DNA from: Caccousia sp900752115
GTDB taxonomy: Bacteria; Bacillota; Clostridia; Oscillospirales; Acutalibacteraceae
Assembly: GCA_902472225.1 (NCBI GenBank)
Contig: CABRNB010000021.1
Location: 1-30,690 of the forward strand
Length of the DNA: 30,690 nt
Direction: 5' to 3'
A program made the position numbers and the translations under genes. This document shows positions 1 through 6,693 of the stretch, piece after piece. The notes under the pieces were generated by a model. That model was not told where the DNA came from and ran no database searches. It was given only the letters and a program-made list of their open reading frames with translations. Position 1 is the first letter of the stretch; each line of letters begins with the position of its first letter.

Positions 1-712
1 GGAAGCGGGTCGGGTTGGTGGAGTTGCCGGTGATGGACACGTCCACGCCCTCGTGCTTCATGATGGCCACGCCCTCGAGAACGTCGTTCGCGCCGTAGCA
101 CTTGACGGCGGCGCGCTCGCCCTCGGAGAAGGCCTTGGACTCGACGATCGTCAGCTCGTCGGTGTAGAAGTCATAGTCGGTCTTGACATAGGTGAAGCCG
201 TTGATGCGGGAGATGATGTAGGCGGCGTCCTTGCCCAGGCCGTTCAGGATGATGCGCAGGGGCTCCTTGCGGGCACGGTTCGCGGTGCGGGCGATGCCGA
301 TGGCGCCCTCGGCGGCGGCGAAGGACTCGTGGCCGGCCAGGAAGGCGAAGCACTTCGTCTCGTCGCGCAGAAGCATGGCGCCCAGGTTGCCGTGGCCGAG
401 GCCGACCTTGCGGTTCTCAGCAACGGAGCCGGGGATGCAGAACGCCTGCAGGCCGATGCCGATGGCCTCGGCGGCCTCCGCGGCGGAGGAAACGCCCTTC
501 TTCAGCGCAACGGCGCTGCCCAGGGTGTAAGCCCAGGAGGCGTTCTCAAAAGCGATGGGCTGCACGCCCTTTACAATCTTATCAACGTCGATACCCTTAC
601 TGAGGCAGAGATCACGGGCGTCCTCGAGGCTGGCAAGGCCATACTCGGCAAGACACTTCTCTATTTTGGCCATTCTTCTCTCTTTGCCTTCAAACATTAC
701 ATCGTTAGCCAT
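1..712 (-). CDS. GGGtGRT protein, 3' end cut by window edge
   Basis: The minus strand is open from an ATG at 712-710 to the window edge, giving 237 codons with no stop. The start (M-A-N-D-V-M-F-E-G-K) is preceded by AGGAGG about 14 nt upstream. The last visible residues, about 226-237, read S-I-T-G-N-S-T-N-P-T-R-F. I recognise this as the segment just before the glycine-rich GGGtGRT signature of that family, which would lie outside the window. The function of the family is unknown. It lies 36 nt after the Fe-S scaffold-like gene and shares its promoter, which fits the usual pairing of these two genes in Clostridia and suggests a role tied to Fe-S or metal handling. That role is inference. The antisense reading of 53-1534 is a shadow. 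Confidence 0.85.
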   Translation of the reverse strand, partial: MANDVMFEGKERRMAKIEKCLAEYGLASLEDARDLCLSKGIDVDKIVKGVQPIAFENASWAYTLGSAVALKKGVSSAAEAAEAIGIGLQAFCIPGSVAENRKVGLGHGNLGAMLLRDETKCFAFLAGHESFAAAEGAIGIARTANRARKEPLRIILNGLGKDAAYIISRINGFTYVKTDYDFYTDELTIVESKAFSEGERAAVKCYGANDVLEGVAIMKHEGVDVSITGNSTNPTRF

Positions 713-748
713 TATAGTTTTGTCCTCCTTCTTCTCGCTTTGTCAGCA

Positions 749-1441
749 TTATTCCTCGCGGGGGTCAATGTACTTGGCGGCCCCGTCGAAGCGGCCGTAC
801 TGGCCCTTGTTCTTCTCGAAGGCTTCCTTCGGATCCACGCCGTGGCGGATATCCTCAAGCATCTTGCCGAGCTTCACGAACTGATAGCCGATAACCTCGT
901 CGTTCTCGTCGAGAGCCATCTTCAGGACGTAGCCCTCAGCCATCTCCATGTAGCGGACGCCCTTCGCGCCGGTGCTGAACATGGTGCCGACCTGGGAACG
1001 CAGGCCCTTGCCGAGGTCCTCGAGGGAAGCGCCGATCGGCAGGCCGTCCTCGGAGAACGCCGTCTGGCTGCGGCCGTAGGCCAGCTGCTTGAAGATCTCG
1101 CGCATGGCAACGTTGATGGCGTCGCACACGAGGTCGGTGTTCAGGCACTCAAGCAGAGTCTTGCCGGGGAGGATTTCCGCGGCCATAGCGGCGGAATGGG
1201 TCATGCCGGAGCAGCCGAGCGTCTCGACGAGAGCTTCCTGCACGATGCCCTCCTTCACGTTCAGCGTCAGCTTGCACGCGCCCTGCTGGGGAGCGCACCA
1301 GCCCACGCCGTGGGACAGACCGGAGATATCCGAAATCTGATAGGACTTAACCCATTTTCCCTCTTCGGGAATCGGGGCGGGACCATGATGAGGACCCTTG
1401 GTTACGGGGCACATTCTTTCCACTTCATGGGAATAATTCAT
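749..1441 (-). CDS. NifU/IscU-like iron-sulfur cluster assembly scaffold
   Basis: This 230-residue protein starts at an ATG with AAAGGAG seven to eight nt upstream. It has a Cys near residue 11, a G-W-C-A-P-Q-Q-G-A-C segment and an L-G-C-S-G-M-T-H segment, the last resembling the conserved cysteine loops of IscU/NifU N-domains. It is longer than a canonical IscU (about 130 residues), with an N-terminal extension and a C-terminal region carrying G-V-D-P-K-E-A-F. The expected role is transient Fe-S cluster assembly in the cytosol. No cysteine desulfurase is next to it; its partner here is the GGGtGRT gene 36 nt downstream, in one operon. The family call rests on motifs only. Confidence 0.8.
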   Translation of the reverse strand: MNYSHEVERMCPVTKGPHHGPAPIPEEGKWVKSYQISDISGLSHGVGWCAPQQGACKLTLNVKEGIVQEALVETLGCSGMTHSAAMAAEILPGKTLLECLNTDLVCDAINVAMREIFKQLAYGRSQTAFSEDGLPIGASLEDLGKGLRSQVGTMFSTGAKGVRYMEMAEGYVLKMALDENDEVIGYQFVKLGKMLEDIRHGVDPKEAFEKNKGQYGRFDGAAKYIDPREE

Positions 1442-1499
1442 ACTTGGTACTCCTTTCGGTTATTCGTTCCCGGCCGGGCGGAGCCAGCCGCTGAAAACC

Positions 1500-1530
1500 G
1501 CCCGCAACAGGAGAAGGCTCCTCTGCGGGC
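1500..1530 (-). other. Stem-loop in the leader of the scaffold-GGGtGRT operon
   Basis: The roughly 110-nt leader contains a hairpin with outer arms GCCCGC/GCGGGC and an inner GGAG/CTCC pairing around a short loop. It is not followed by a U-run, so it is not an ordinary terminator. It could be an RNA control element or a 5' stabiliser. I do not recognise a known riboswitch. Confidence 0.5.
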
Positions 1531-1557
1531 ATGACCGGTTGCCGGTTTGCATCCTTC

Positions 1558-1586
1558 ATTATAGGCTATTTTCGACTTTTGATCAA
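1558..1586 (-). promoter_or_regulatory. Sigma-A promoter of the scaffold-GGGtGRT operon
   Basis: On the minus strand TTGATC (1586-1581) and TATAAT (1563-1558) are separated by exactly 17 bp. The start point would be near 1551, giving a leader of about 110 nt before the ATG at 1441. This is one of the best promoter matches in the window. Confidence 0.85.
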
Positions 1587-1826
1587 TAGAGGAACGGCCC
1601 GCGCCGGGAAATTTCTTGTCGAAACCGGGCCCCTCTTTTCTCTCCCGTTTTTTTCTGCTATGATATTGCCGGGGCTTTGGAGCCGCCCGGCCGTGCCTGT
1701 GCATGCTTTCGCTCCGGCGAGCGTATGGATAAGCCGGCGGGACGCGCGGACCGGCGCGAAGCGCTCTCCCGCCAGCCCCATATTTTGACGTTTCTCCTGT
1801 TTCGGGAGAAAAGGGAGGTTTTTTTG

Positions 1827-2297
1827 ATGGAGAAACCCAAGCAGCCCCCGATTCCCGGCAGCGGCCTGATCCGTGTGGGAGGCATTCTGCTCCTGATATG
1901 CGCGGCCCTCGGCGTGCTCATCGGGCCGCTGAGCATCGTGGGCGGTACGACGCTCGCTTCGCCCGAAATGGCGGCCTTTCTTCCCGCCGGACAGGGCGCT
2001 GCCATGGCGGACTCGGCGATCCGCTCCGGCATCGTGATGACGGTCACCTCGGCCGTGTCCCTCGTGGGCGGCATTCTGGCCGTGCGCTTTCACGCCAAGC
2101 CCGCGCGCCGCAAGCTTTGTCTGATTGTGTCTGTCGTTCTGATGGTTTCTCAGCTGGCCGGGGAAACCGTCCTTGCCCTCAACGGCGAATTCGATCTCGT
2201 TTCCGCCGCCATCCGTCTGGTATTCCCGCTCCTCATTTTCGCAGGCTCCCTTCAGCTCCCGGCTGCTCAAGCGCCGGTTTCCGGTGCGGCCGGCTGA
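1827..2297 (+). CDS. Small four-helix membrane protein, function unknown
   Basis: This 156-residue protein starts at ATG 1827 with GGGAGG at 1813-1818; the upstream extension of the frame has no ribosome site. Four hydrophobic segments are visible: about residues 12-35 (L-I-R-V-G-G-I-L-L-L-I), 72-92 (M-T-V-T-S-A-V-S-L-V), 102-123 (L-C-L-I-V-S-V-V-L-M) and 130-150 (A-A-I-R-L-V-F-P-L-L-I-F). A short cytosolic-looking tail ends in A-P-V-S-G-A-A-G. I do not recognise the family. The gene stands alone between divergent and downstream promoters. Its last codons and the bases after the stop form the first copy of a direct repeat that recurs at 2407-2537. Confidence 0.7.
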   Translation: MEKPKQPPIPGSGLIRVGGILLLICAALGVLIGPLSIVGGTTLASPEMAAFLPAGQGAAMADSAIRSGIVMTVTSAVSLVGGILAVRFHAKPARRKLCLIVSVVLMVSQLAGETVLALNGEFDLVSAAIRLVFPLLIFAGSLQLPAAQAPVSGAAG

Positions 2298-2537
2298 GCC
2301 TGCACGCACGGCCCGCGCGGAAGAGGAGAGGGAACCGGAAGCTGAGCAGCGCGGGACGGTATGAACATGCTCCCGGGATTTGGAAACTGTTCTCGCAGCT
2401 CTCGATAGCTCCCAGCTGCTGAAGCGTCGGTTTCCGGTGCGTCAGCACCGCAAGCCGATGCTTCAGACGCCGGCCAACCGGCCGGCCGGCTGAGCCCTGC
2501 ACGCACGGCCCGCGCGGAAGAGGAGAGGGGAACCGGA
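2254..2537. repeat. Two-part direct repeat covering the 3' end of the membrane-protein gene
   Basis: Block A (2254-2288, inside the coding region) recurs at 2407-2441 with about four mismatches over 35 bp. Block B (2288-2339, spanning the stop codon and beyond) recurs at 2484-2537 with two single-base indels. The second copy has about 40 bp of extra sequence between A and B. The order A-B-A'-B' indicates a local duplication of the gene's end. Positions 2298-2583 contain no gene that I can support. Confidence 0.8.
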
Positions 2538-2583
2538 GGGCAAGCGAAGCAGAAAGATGCCCGCAGCGTTTTTATAAAATGGA

Positions 2584-2613
2584 TACAAATTCCGCATGGG
2601 ATTGTGCTATACT
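2584..2613 (+). promoter_or_regulatory. Extended -10 promoter for the MutS-like gene
   Basis: TATACT at 2608-2613 is preceded by TG one base upstream (2605-2606). The -35 region is weak (TACAAA-like near 2584-2589). The start would fall near 2620, about 30 nt before the ATG at 2650. Confidence 0.6.
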
Positions 2614-2649
2614 AAAGCGGTATCTCAGAAACCAAACGGAGGAACACGC

Positions 2650-4458
2650 ATGGAACAGGTACGATACCGCGCGGACGGCTCCGTGTGGCAGGAGCTTCTG
2701 CTGAAGCACCGGGCACAGGAAAAAAAGTGGGACCGTCTTTCGCTTGTTTTCGGGCTGACAAAGCTCGCGCTGCTGATTACGATTTTTCTGACCGTCTATT
2801 TTATCTGGCTCCGGCAGAGCCCGGCGGTGGGAGCCGCGCTGACGGCCGTACAGGCCGCTGCCTTTCTGGCGGCGTGCATTGTGCAGTCCAAAATGAACGC
2901 CCGTATGCGCTTCGAGGCCGGAATGGCCGAGCTTGCGCAGAAGAATCTGGACCGCCTCGAGGGGCGGTGGGGAGAGTTCAAGGATACGGGCGAGGAGCTC
3001 GCGGGTCCTGAGCATGAATATGCGCGCGATCTTGATATCGCGGGCCGCCGGTCGCTCTTTCAGCTCCTCAACAGCACGGGCACCTCGTTCGGCCGGGCGC
3101 GCTTTGCCGCCGATCTCCTCTCTCCGCGCTGCGGAGCACAGGAGCTTGTAAAGCGCCAGCAGGCCGTGGCGGAGCTGGCGGGAAAGCCGGAATTCTGCTG
3201 CCGTCTGGAATGGCTGTTGGGCCGCGTGGGCGTGGACGCAAGCCTTCCGCGCGCGGCGGATCGGCTGGCGGACGGCAAACGGCGGCTGCAGAACCGGACG
3301 GTGCGCGTCCTTCTCTGGGTGCTGCGCGCCGCGACGTGCGTTTCGGCTCTGGCGGCGGTGGTGCTGCCGGAATCCCTTGCCTCCGTTCCGGGCATTGTGT
3401 TCTGCGTTCTCTTTCTTGCGCAGCTCGCGATCTGGGGGGCGACTTCCCCGCGGATCCGTCCCTTCCTCGGGGCGATGGCGGAGGCCAGCCAGCGCGTCAG
3501 CGCCTGCGCCGCTCCCGTCGAGGCCGCGGCCGGCGAGGAATTCGAGAGTGAAAAGCTGCGGGAGCTGTCCGGCGTCCTCCGCGACGCGCAGGAGCCTCTG
3601 CGCCGTCTGGCTTCCATTTCCCGGCGGATCGGCATGGGAAGCGGCTCCGTTCTCGCTTTTCCGCTCAACGGCCTGTTCCTCTGGGATCTGTGGAACGCCG
3701 CCTCGCTGGATCGCTGGAAGCGCCGCTGGGGATCGGAATCCCGGCGCTGGTTTGAGGCTCTCGGCGAGCTGGAAAGCCTGCTGAGCCTTGCCAACCTGCC
3801 GCGCTGCTGCGCCGGCGCGAGCCTGCCGCGGCCCGTGGAGGGCTCCGGCGTCTTTACCGCCCGCGCTCTCGGGCATCCCCTGCTGCCGAACGAAACGCGC
3901 GTGTGCAACGACTTTGCCCTCGACGGCGGCATTCACATCGTCTCAGGTTCGAACATGGCGGGCAAAACCACCTTCCTGCGCACCGTCGGCGTCAACATGG
4001 TGCTGGCCTGCGCGGGCGGGTTTGTCTGTGCGGAATCGCTCGAGTTCTCCCCCATGCGCGTCATGACATCCATGCGCCTGTCCGACGATCTCTCAGGCCG
4101 CATCTCCACCTTCTACGCGGAGCTGCAGAGGATCAAAACCATCCTCGATGCGTCCGCTCTCGACAAGAGCGTGCTCTTCCTCATTGATGAAATTTTCCGC
4201 GGCACGAATTCCGTCGACCGCCTGGTCGGCGCACAGGCCGTCCTCCGCCGTCTGGAGGAGCTCGGCGTCTGCGGCATGATTACCACCCACGATCTCGAAA
4301 TCTGCCGTCTGGCAGACGACTCCCCGCAGGTACGCAACTGCTGCTTCTGCGAGTCCTATCGCGACGGCGAGATCTTCTTTGACTACAAGCGGCAGGAGGG
4401 CCCCTCCAAGACCACGAACGGGCAGTTCCTGCTGCGCAAGGTCGGCATCCTTCCGTGA
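2650..4458 (+). CDS. Membrane-anchored MutS-family ATPase
   Basis: This 602-residue protein starts at ATG 2650 behind GGAGG at 2638-2642. The C-terminal third is a MutS-type ABC ATPase: Walker A G-S-N-M-A-G-K-T-T at residues 433-441, Walker B L-F-L-I-D-E around 509-514, followed by R-G-T-N and a T-T-H-D switch. The N-terminal mismatch-recognition and connector domains of true MutS (about 850 residues) are absent. In their place are two hydrophobic pairs, near residues 37-80 and 218-260, which predict membrane attachment around a lever/clamp-like helical region. This points to a MutS-related protein outside mismatch repair. It could act on DNA structures at the membrane, but that is inference. 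Confidence 0.85.
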   Translation: MEQVRYRADGSVWQELLLKHRAQEKKWDRLSLVFGLTKLALLITIFLTVYFIWLRQSPAVGAALTAVQAAAFLAACIVQSKMNARMRFEAGMAELAQKNLDRLEGRWGEFKDTGEELAGPEHEYARDLDIAGRRSLFQLLNSTGTSFGRARFAADLLSPRCGAQELVKRQQAVAELAGKPEFCCRLEWLLGRVGVDASLPRAADRLADGKRRLQNRTVRVLLWVLRAATCVSALAAVVLPESLASVPGIVFCVLFLAQLAIWGATSPRIRPFLGAMAEASQRVSACAAPVEAAAGEEFESEKLRELSGVLRDAQEPLRRLASISRRIGMGSGSVLAFPLNGLFLWDLWNAASLDRWKRRWGSESRRWFEALGELESLLSLANLPRCCAGASLPRPVEGSGVFTARALGHPLLPNETRVCNDFALDGGIHIVSGSNMAGKTTFLRTVGVNMVLACAGGFVCAESLEFSPMRVMTSMRLSDDLSGRISTFYAELQRIKTILDASALDKSVLFLIDEIFRGTNSVDRLVGAQAVLRRLEELGVCGMITTHDLEICRLADDSPQVRNCCFCESYRDGEIFFDYKRQEGPSKTTNGQFLLRKVGILP

Positions 4459-4516
4459 GGAGAGCGGCTCCCGCGGCCGGAAAACGAGAAGCTGCCGGGA
4501 AACGGGAATGAAAACG

Positions 4517-4621
4517 AAAAAGCGCCGGCTGACAGAAACGGCAGGCTTCCCTTGTTAAGGACAGCGTCTTTTGCGCTGTTTCTTATGGGAAAGCCTGCGG
4601 AACTGTCAGCCGGCGCTTTTT
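4517..4621. terminator. Long multi-stem palindrome, probable bidirectional terminator
   Basis: The arms 4517-4535 and 4603-4621 are perfect 19-bp inverse complements beginning A5 and ending T5. Inside them, GCAGGCTT/AAGCCTGC-type arms and ACAGCG/CGCTGT form two further stems, so almost all 105 nt fold into one rod. It lies between the convergent MutS-like and ClC genes and carries a U-run on either strand. It is much longer than needed for termination, so a small non-autonomous repeat element is an alternative. Confidence 0.75.
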
Positions 4622-4689
4622 GGATTGCTCGGTGGTCTGCGGCGGCACAGCGACGGGGCAGGCCATACGCGCACCGCCGTTCAGGAGAT

Positions 4690-6003
4690 TCAGCGGTCCG
4701 CGGCGGCACGGTGACGGGCGGATTCCTCCCGCAGGGAGTCGTAGATGGGAGGCACGCGCAGGGCTCCGGCGGTGACGGAAGCCACGAGAGAAACGGCCAG
4801 CAGCGGGAGCAGGCACTGCGGCGAGCCGGTCATCTCGAAAAGCAGGACGGCCCCGGTAAAGGGCGCGCGCACAATGGCTGCGAAGTTGCCCGCCATGCCC
4901 AAAAGCAGAAAAGCGGCGACAAAGGACGAATCGAGGCCGAAAAGCTGCACGGCGACAAGGCCGAAGGAGCAGCCGATCAGCGCGCCGAGGACCAGCAGCG
5001 GAAAGAAAATCCCGCCCGGCGCGCCGGAGGAGAAGCTCAGCAGGGAAAAGAGAAATTTCCCCAGCAGCAGAAGCACGAGCGTGCGCAGGACGAAATCGCC
5101 CGCCGCCGCTTCCTCAACGAGCTCGTGGCCCGATCCCAGCAGCGCCGGAGCGCACAGGGCAAGCACGCCCGCCGCCAGAAACGGCAGAAGAACGCGGACG
5201 AACACGGGCATCCGGCTTTTGTACTGGAGCAGGCGCACCGCGTACATGGTCGCCGTGTTGTAAACCGCGCCGAGCACACCGAGAAGAAGGCCCAGCAGGA
5301 GAATCAGCAGATAAAGGGCGGGAGGAAAATCGGCGCGCGGCGCAAAGCGGAAAACAGGCTCCACGCCGAACACCTGCATGGAAACAAGGTCGGCGGAGAG
5401 CACCGCCGTCAGAAGCGGTATGAGCAGACGGGGCGTAAAGCGGTGGTGCACCTCCTCAAGGCAGAACAGCACGCCCGCCGCCGGAGCGTGAAAGGCCGCG
5501 GCGAGGCCCGCGCTCGCTCCGCAGCTCAAAAGCATGCGCTCGTCGTCCTTCGGGCGGCGGAGCAGGCGGGACAGGCCCTTGCCCGCCATCGCACCAAGCT
5601 GAATCGACGGCCCCTCACGGCCGAGCGACAGCCCCCCGAGCAGGCAGAGAAAGCCGCCCGCAAATTTGCACACAAACACGCGCAGCCAGCGGCTGTCGAG
5701 CTCCCCGTGCGCTTCGGACTCCATCTGCGGGATGCCGCTGCCGCCGATCAGCGGCTCGAAGCGCAGCAGCAGGCTCACCAGAAGGGCGAGAACCGCCAGC
5801 GCTCCGAACCAGAGCAGCGTCAGGGGGACGCTGCCTTCCATCAGGGAAAGCACGCTCCCGAGCGCGTCCGAGGCGAAGGAAAGGCAGAGCCGGTAAAGGG
5901 CGGCCACAACGCCCGCGAACAGGCCCGCAAGGAGACCCGCGCAGGGCAGAAAGGCCCCGCTCTGTGTAAAGCGCTCCCAAAAGGAGAACGCACGCTGTTT
6001 CAT
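4690..6003 (-). CDS. ClC-family chloride/proton antiporter
   Basis: This 437-residue integral membrane protein starts at ATG 6003 behind GGAGGG. The three ClC signatures are present: G-S-G-I-P at 88-92, G-R-E-G-P at 128-132 with gating Glu130, and G-G-I-F-F-P further on. E183-E184 in L-F-C-L-E-E matches the intracellular proton-transfer glutamate of exchangers, so a Cl-/H+ antiporter is more likely than a passive channel. No C-terminal CBS domains are present, so this is the short bacterial form. It has its own promoter and a roughly 235-nt leader. I looked for a fluoride riboswitch there and did not see one; the G-S-G-I-P motif also argues against the fluoride subclass. Confidence 0.92.
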   Translation of the reverse strand: MKQRAFSFWERFTQSGAFLPCAGLLAGLFAGVVAALYRLCLSFASDALGSVLSLMEGSVPLTLLWFGALAVLALLVSLLLRFEPLIGGSGIPQMESEAHGELDSRWLRVFVCKFAGGFLCLLGGLSLGREGPSIQLGAMAGKGLSRLLRRPKDDERMLLSCGASAGLAAAFHAPAAGVLFCLEEVHHRFTPRLLIPLLTAVLSADLVSMQVFGVEPVFRFAPRADFPPALYLLILLLGLLLGVLGAVYNTATMYAVRLLQYKSRMPVFVRVLLPFLAAGVLALCAPALLGSGHELVEEAAAGDFVLRTLVLLLLGKFLFSLLSFSSGAPGGIFFPLLVLGALIGCSFGLVAVQLFGLDSSFVAAFLLLGMAGNFAAIVRAPFTGAVLLFEMTGSPQCLLPLLAVSLVASVTAGALRVPPIYDSLREESARHRAAADR

Positions 6004-6246
6004 GAAAATCCCTCCACAATGTTTAAGGCCGCGCCGCCATGCCGCTTTGGTTCGCGCCGCCGTACGGCTCCGGTTCGCATCACAGTCCCTTTCGGAGACA
6101 CAGTCGGAACCCGTGCCGCGGGCGGCCGCCCGGCTTTGGTTCCCCCGCCGCAGACCGGTTCGGTCATGTCTTCACCGGCGGCGGAAAAACGCGCATTTTT
6201 TGCCGATGAAGCCTGCACGGGTGTAAGGCCGCGTGGCTATTTTTTC

Positions 6247-6275
6247 ATTATACCCTCTTTCCCAGCGGGCGGCAA
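6247..6275 (-). promoter_or_regulatory. Sigma-A promoter of the ClC gene
   Basis: On the minus strand TTGCCG (6275-6270) and TATAAT (6252-6247) are 17 bp apart. The predicted start near 6240 leaves about 235 nt of GC-rich leader before the ATG at 6003. I could not assign a known leader motif. Confidence 0.8.
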
Positions 6276-6388
6276 GAAGCGGAGGGGGCCGTGCTCTCCG
6301 AAAATGAAAAAAGGCGGGAATTGTCGGGTTTACACAGAAATAGTTGTTTCGAATTGGAAGGTCGTTGTGAAAAATTCATCTTTCGTAC

Positions 6389-6417
6389 TTGCGTTTCTTG
6401 TATCTCTGCGATATAAT
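6389..6417 (+). promoter_or_regulatory. Sigma-A promoter of the EF-G paralogue
   Basis: TTGCGT (6389-6394) and TATAAT (6412-6417) are 17 bp apart. Transcription should begin near 6424. Positions 6276-6388, between this and the divergent ClC promoter, hold no gene that I can support. Confidence 0.85.
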
Positions 6418-6423
6418 AGGTCT

Positions 6424-6693
6424 TGATTCATAAAACATATTGGTGAGATTGTACAGGGCGTATCTGAAAACGAAGAAATTGACGGATTTTTCGCAAACAG
6501 CGAGGAGCCGCAAGACCGGATGCGCGCAGGCTTCGGCCCGCGCGGGCCCGGGCGCAGCAGATACCGTTGCTTGTGAGCCGATCCGTCCCTTTCCTGTTTT
6601 CGGGGCGCCCTTTACTTGATGGACACGCCGCCGTCCGCACAGGAGGGCGCGGGCCCGTTGCTTCACTACCAAAGCCGAAAGGGGAACTTCAAG
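6424..6693 (+). other. Long 5' leader of the EF-G paralogue
   Basis: About 270 nt lie between the predicted transcription start and the ATG at 6694. A GTG/TTG-started frame of about 55 codons runs through part of it and ends at a TGA near 6618, but it has no clear ribosome site. The GC-rich block 6520-6560 (GCCCGCGCGGGCCCGGGC) can fold on itself. Whether this is a regulatory RNA, a leader peptide or a repeat-element remnant cannot be settled from the sequence alone. Confidence 0.4.

Noticed and set aside
53..1534. 493-residue plus-strand ORF over the Fe-S scaffold and GGGtGRT genes
   Set aside because: Both minus-strand genes have ribosome sites, a consensus promoter and recognisable sequences; the plus frame is a shadow.
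6004..6246. Fluoride riboswitch in the ClC leader
   Set aside because: I looked for the short conserved crcB-type core and did not see it, and the ClC itself has the chloride-type G-S-G-I-P motif.
4552..6426. Long plus-strand ORF opposite the ClC gene
   Set aside because: The minus strand encodes an unmistakable ClC protein with its own promoter and ribosome site; the opposite frame is a high-GC shadow of low-complexity R/A/Q-rich sequence.
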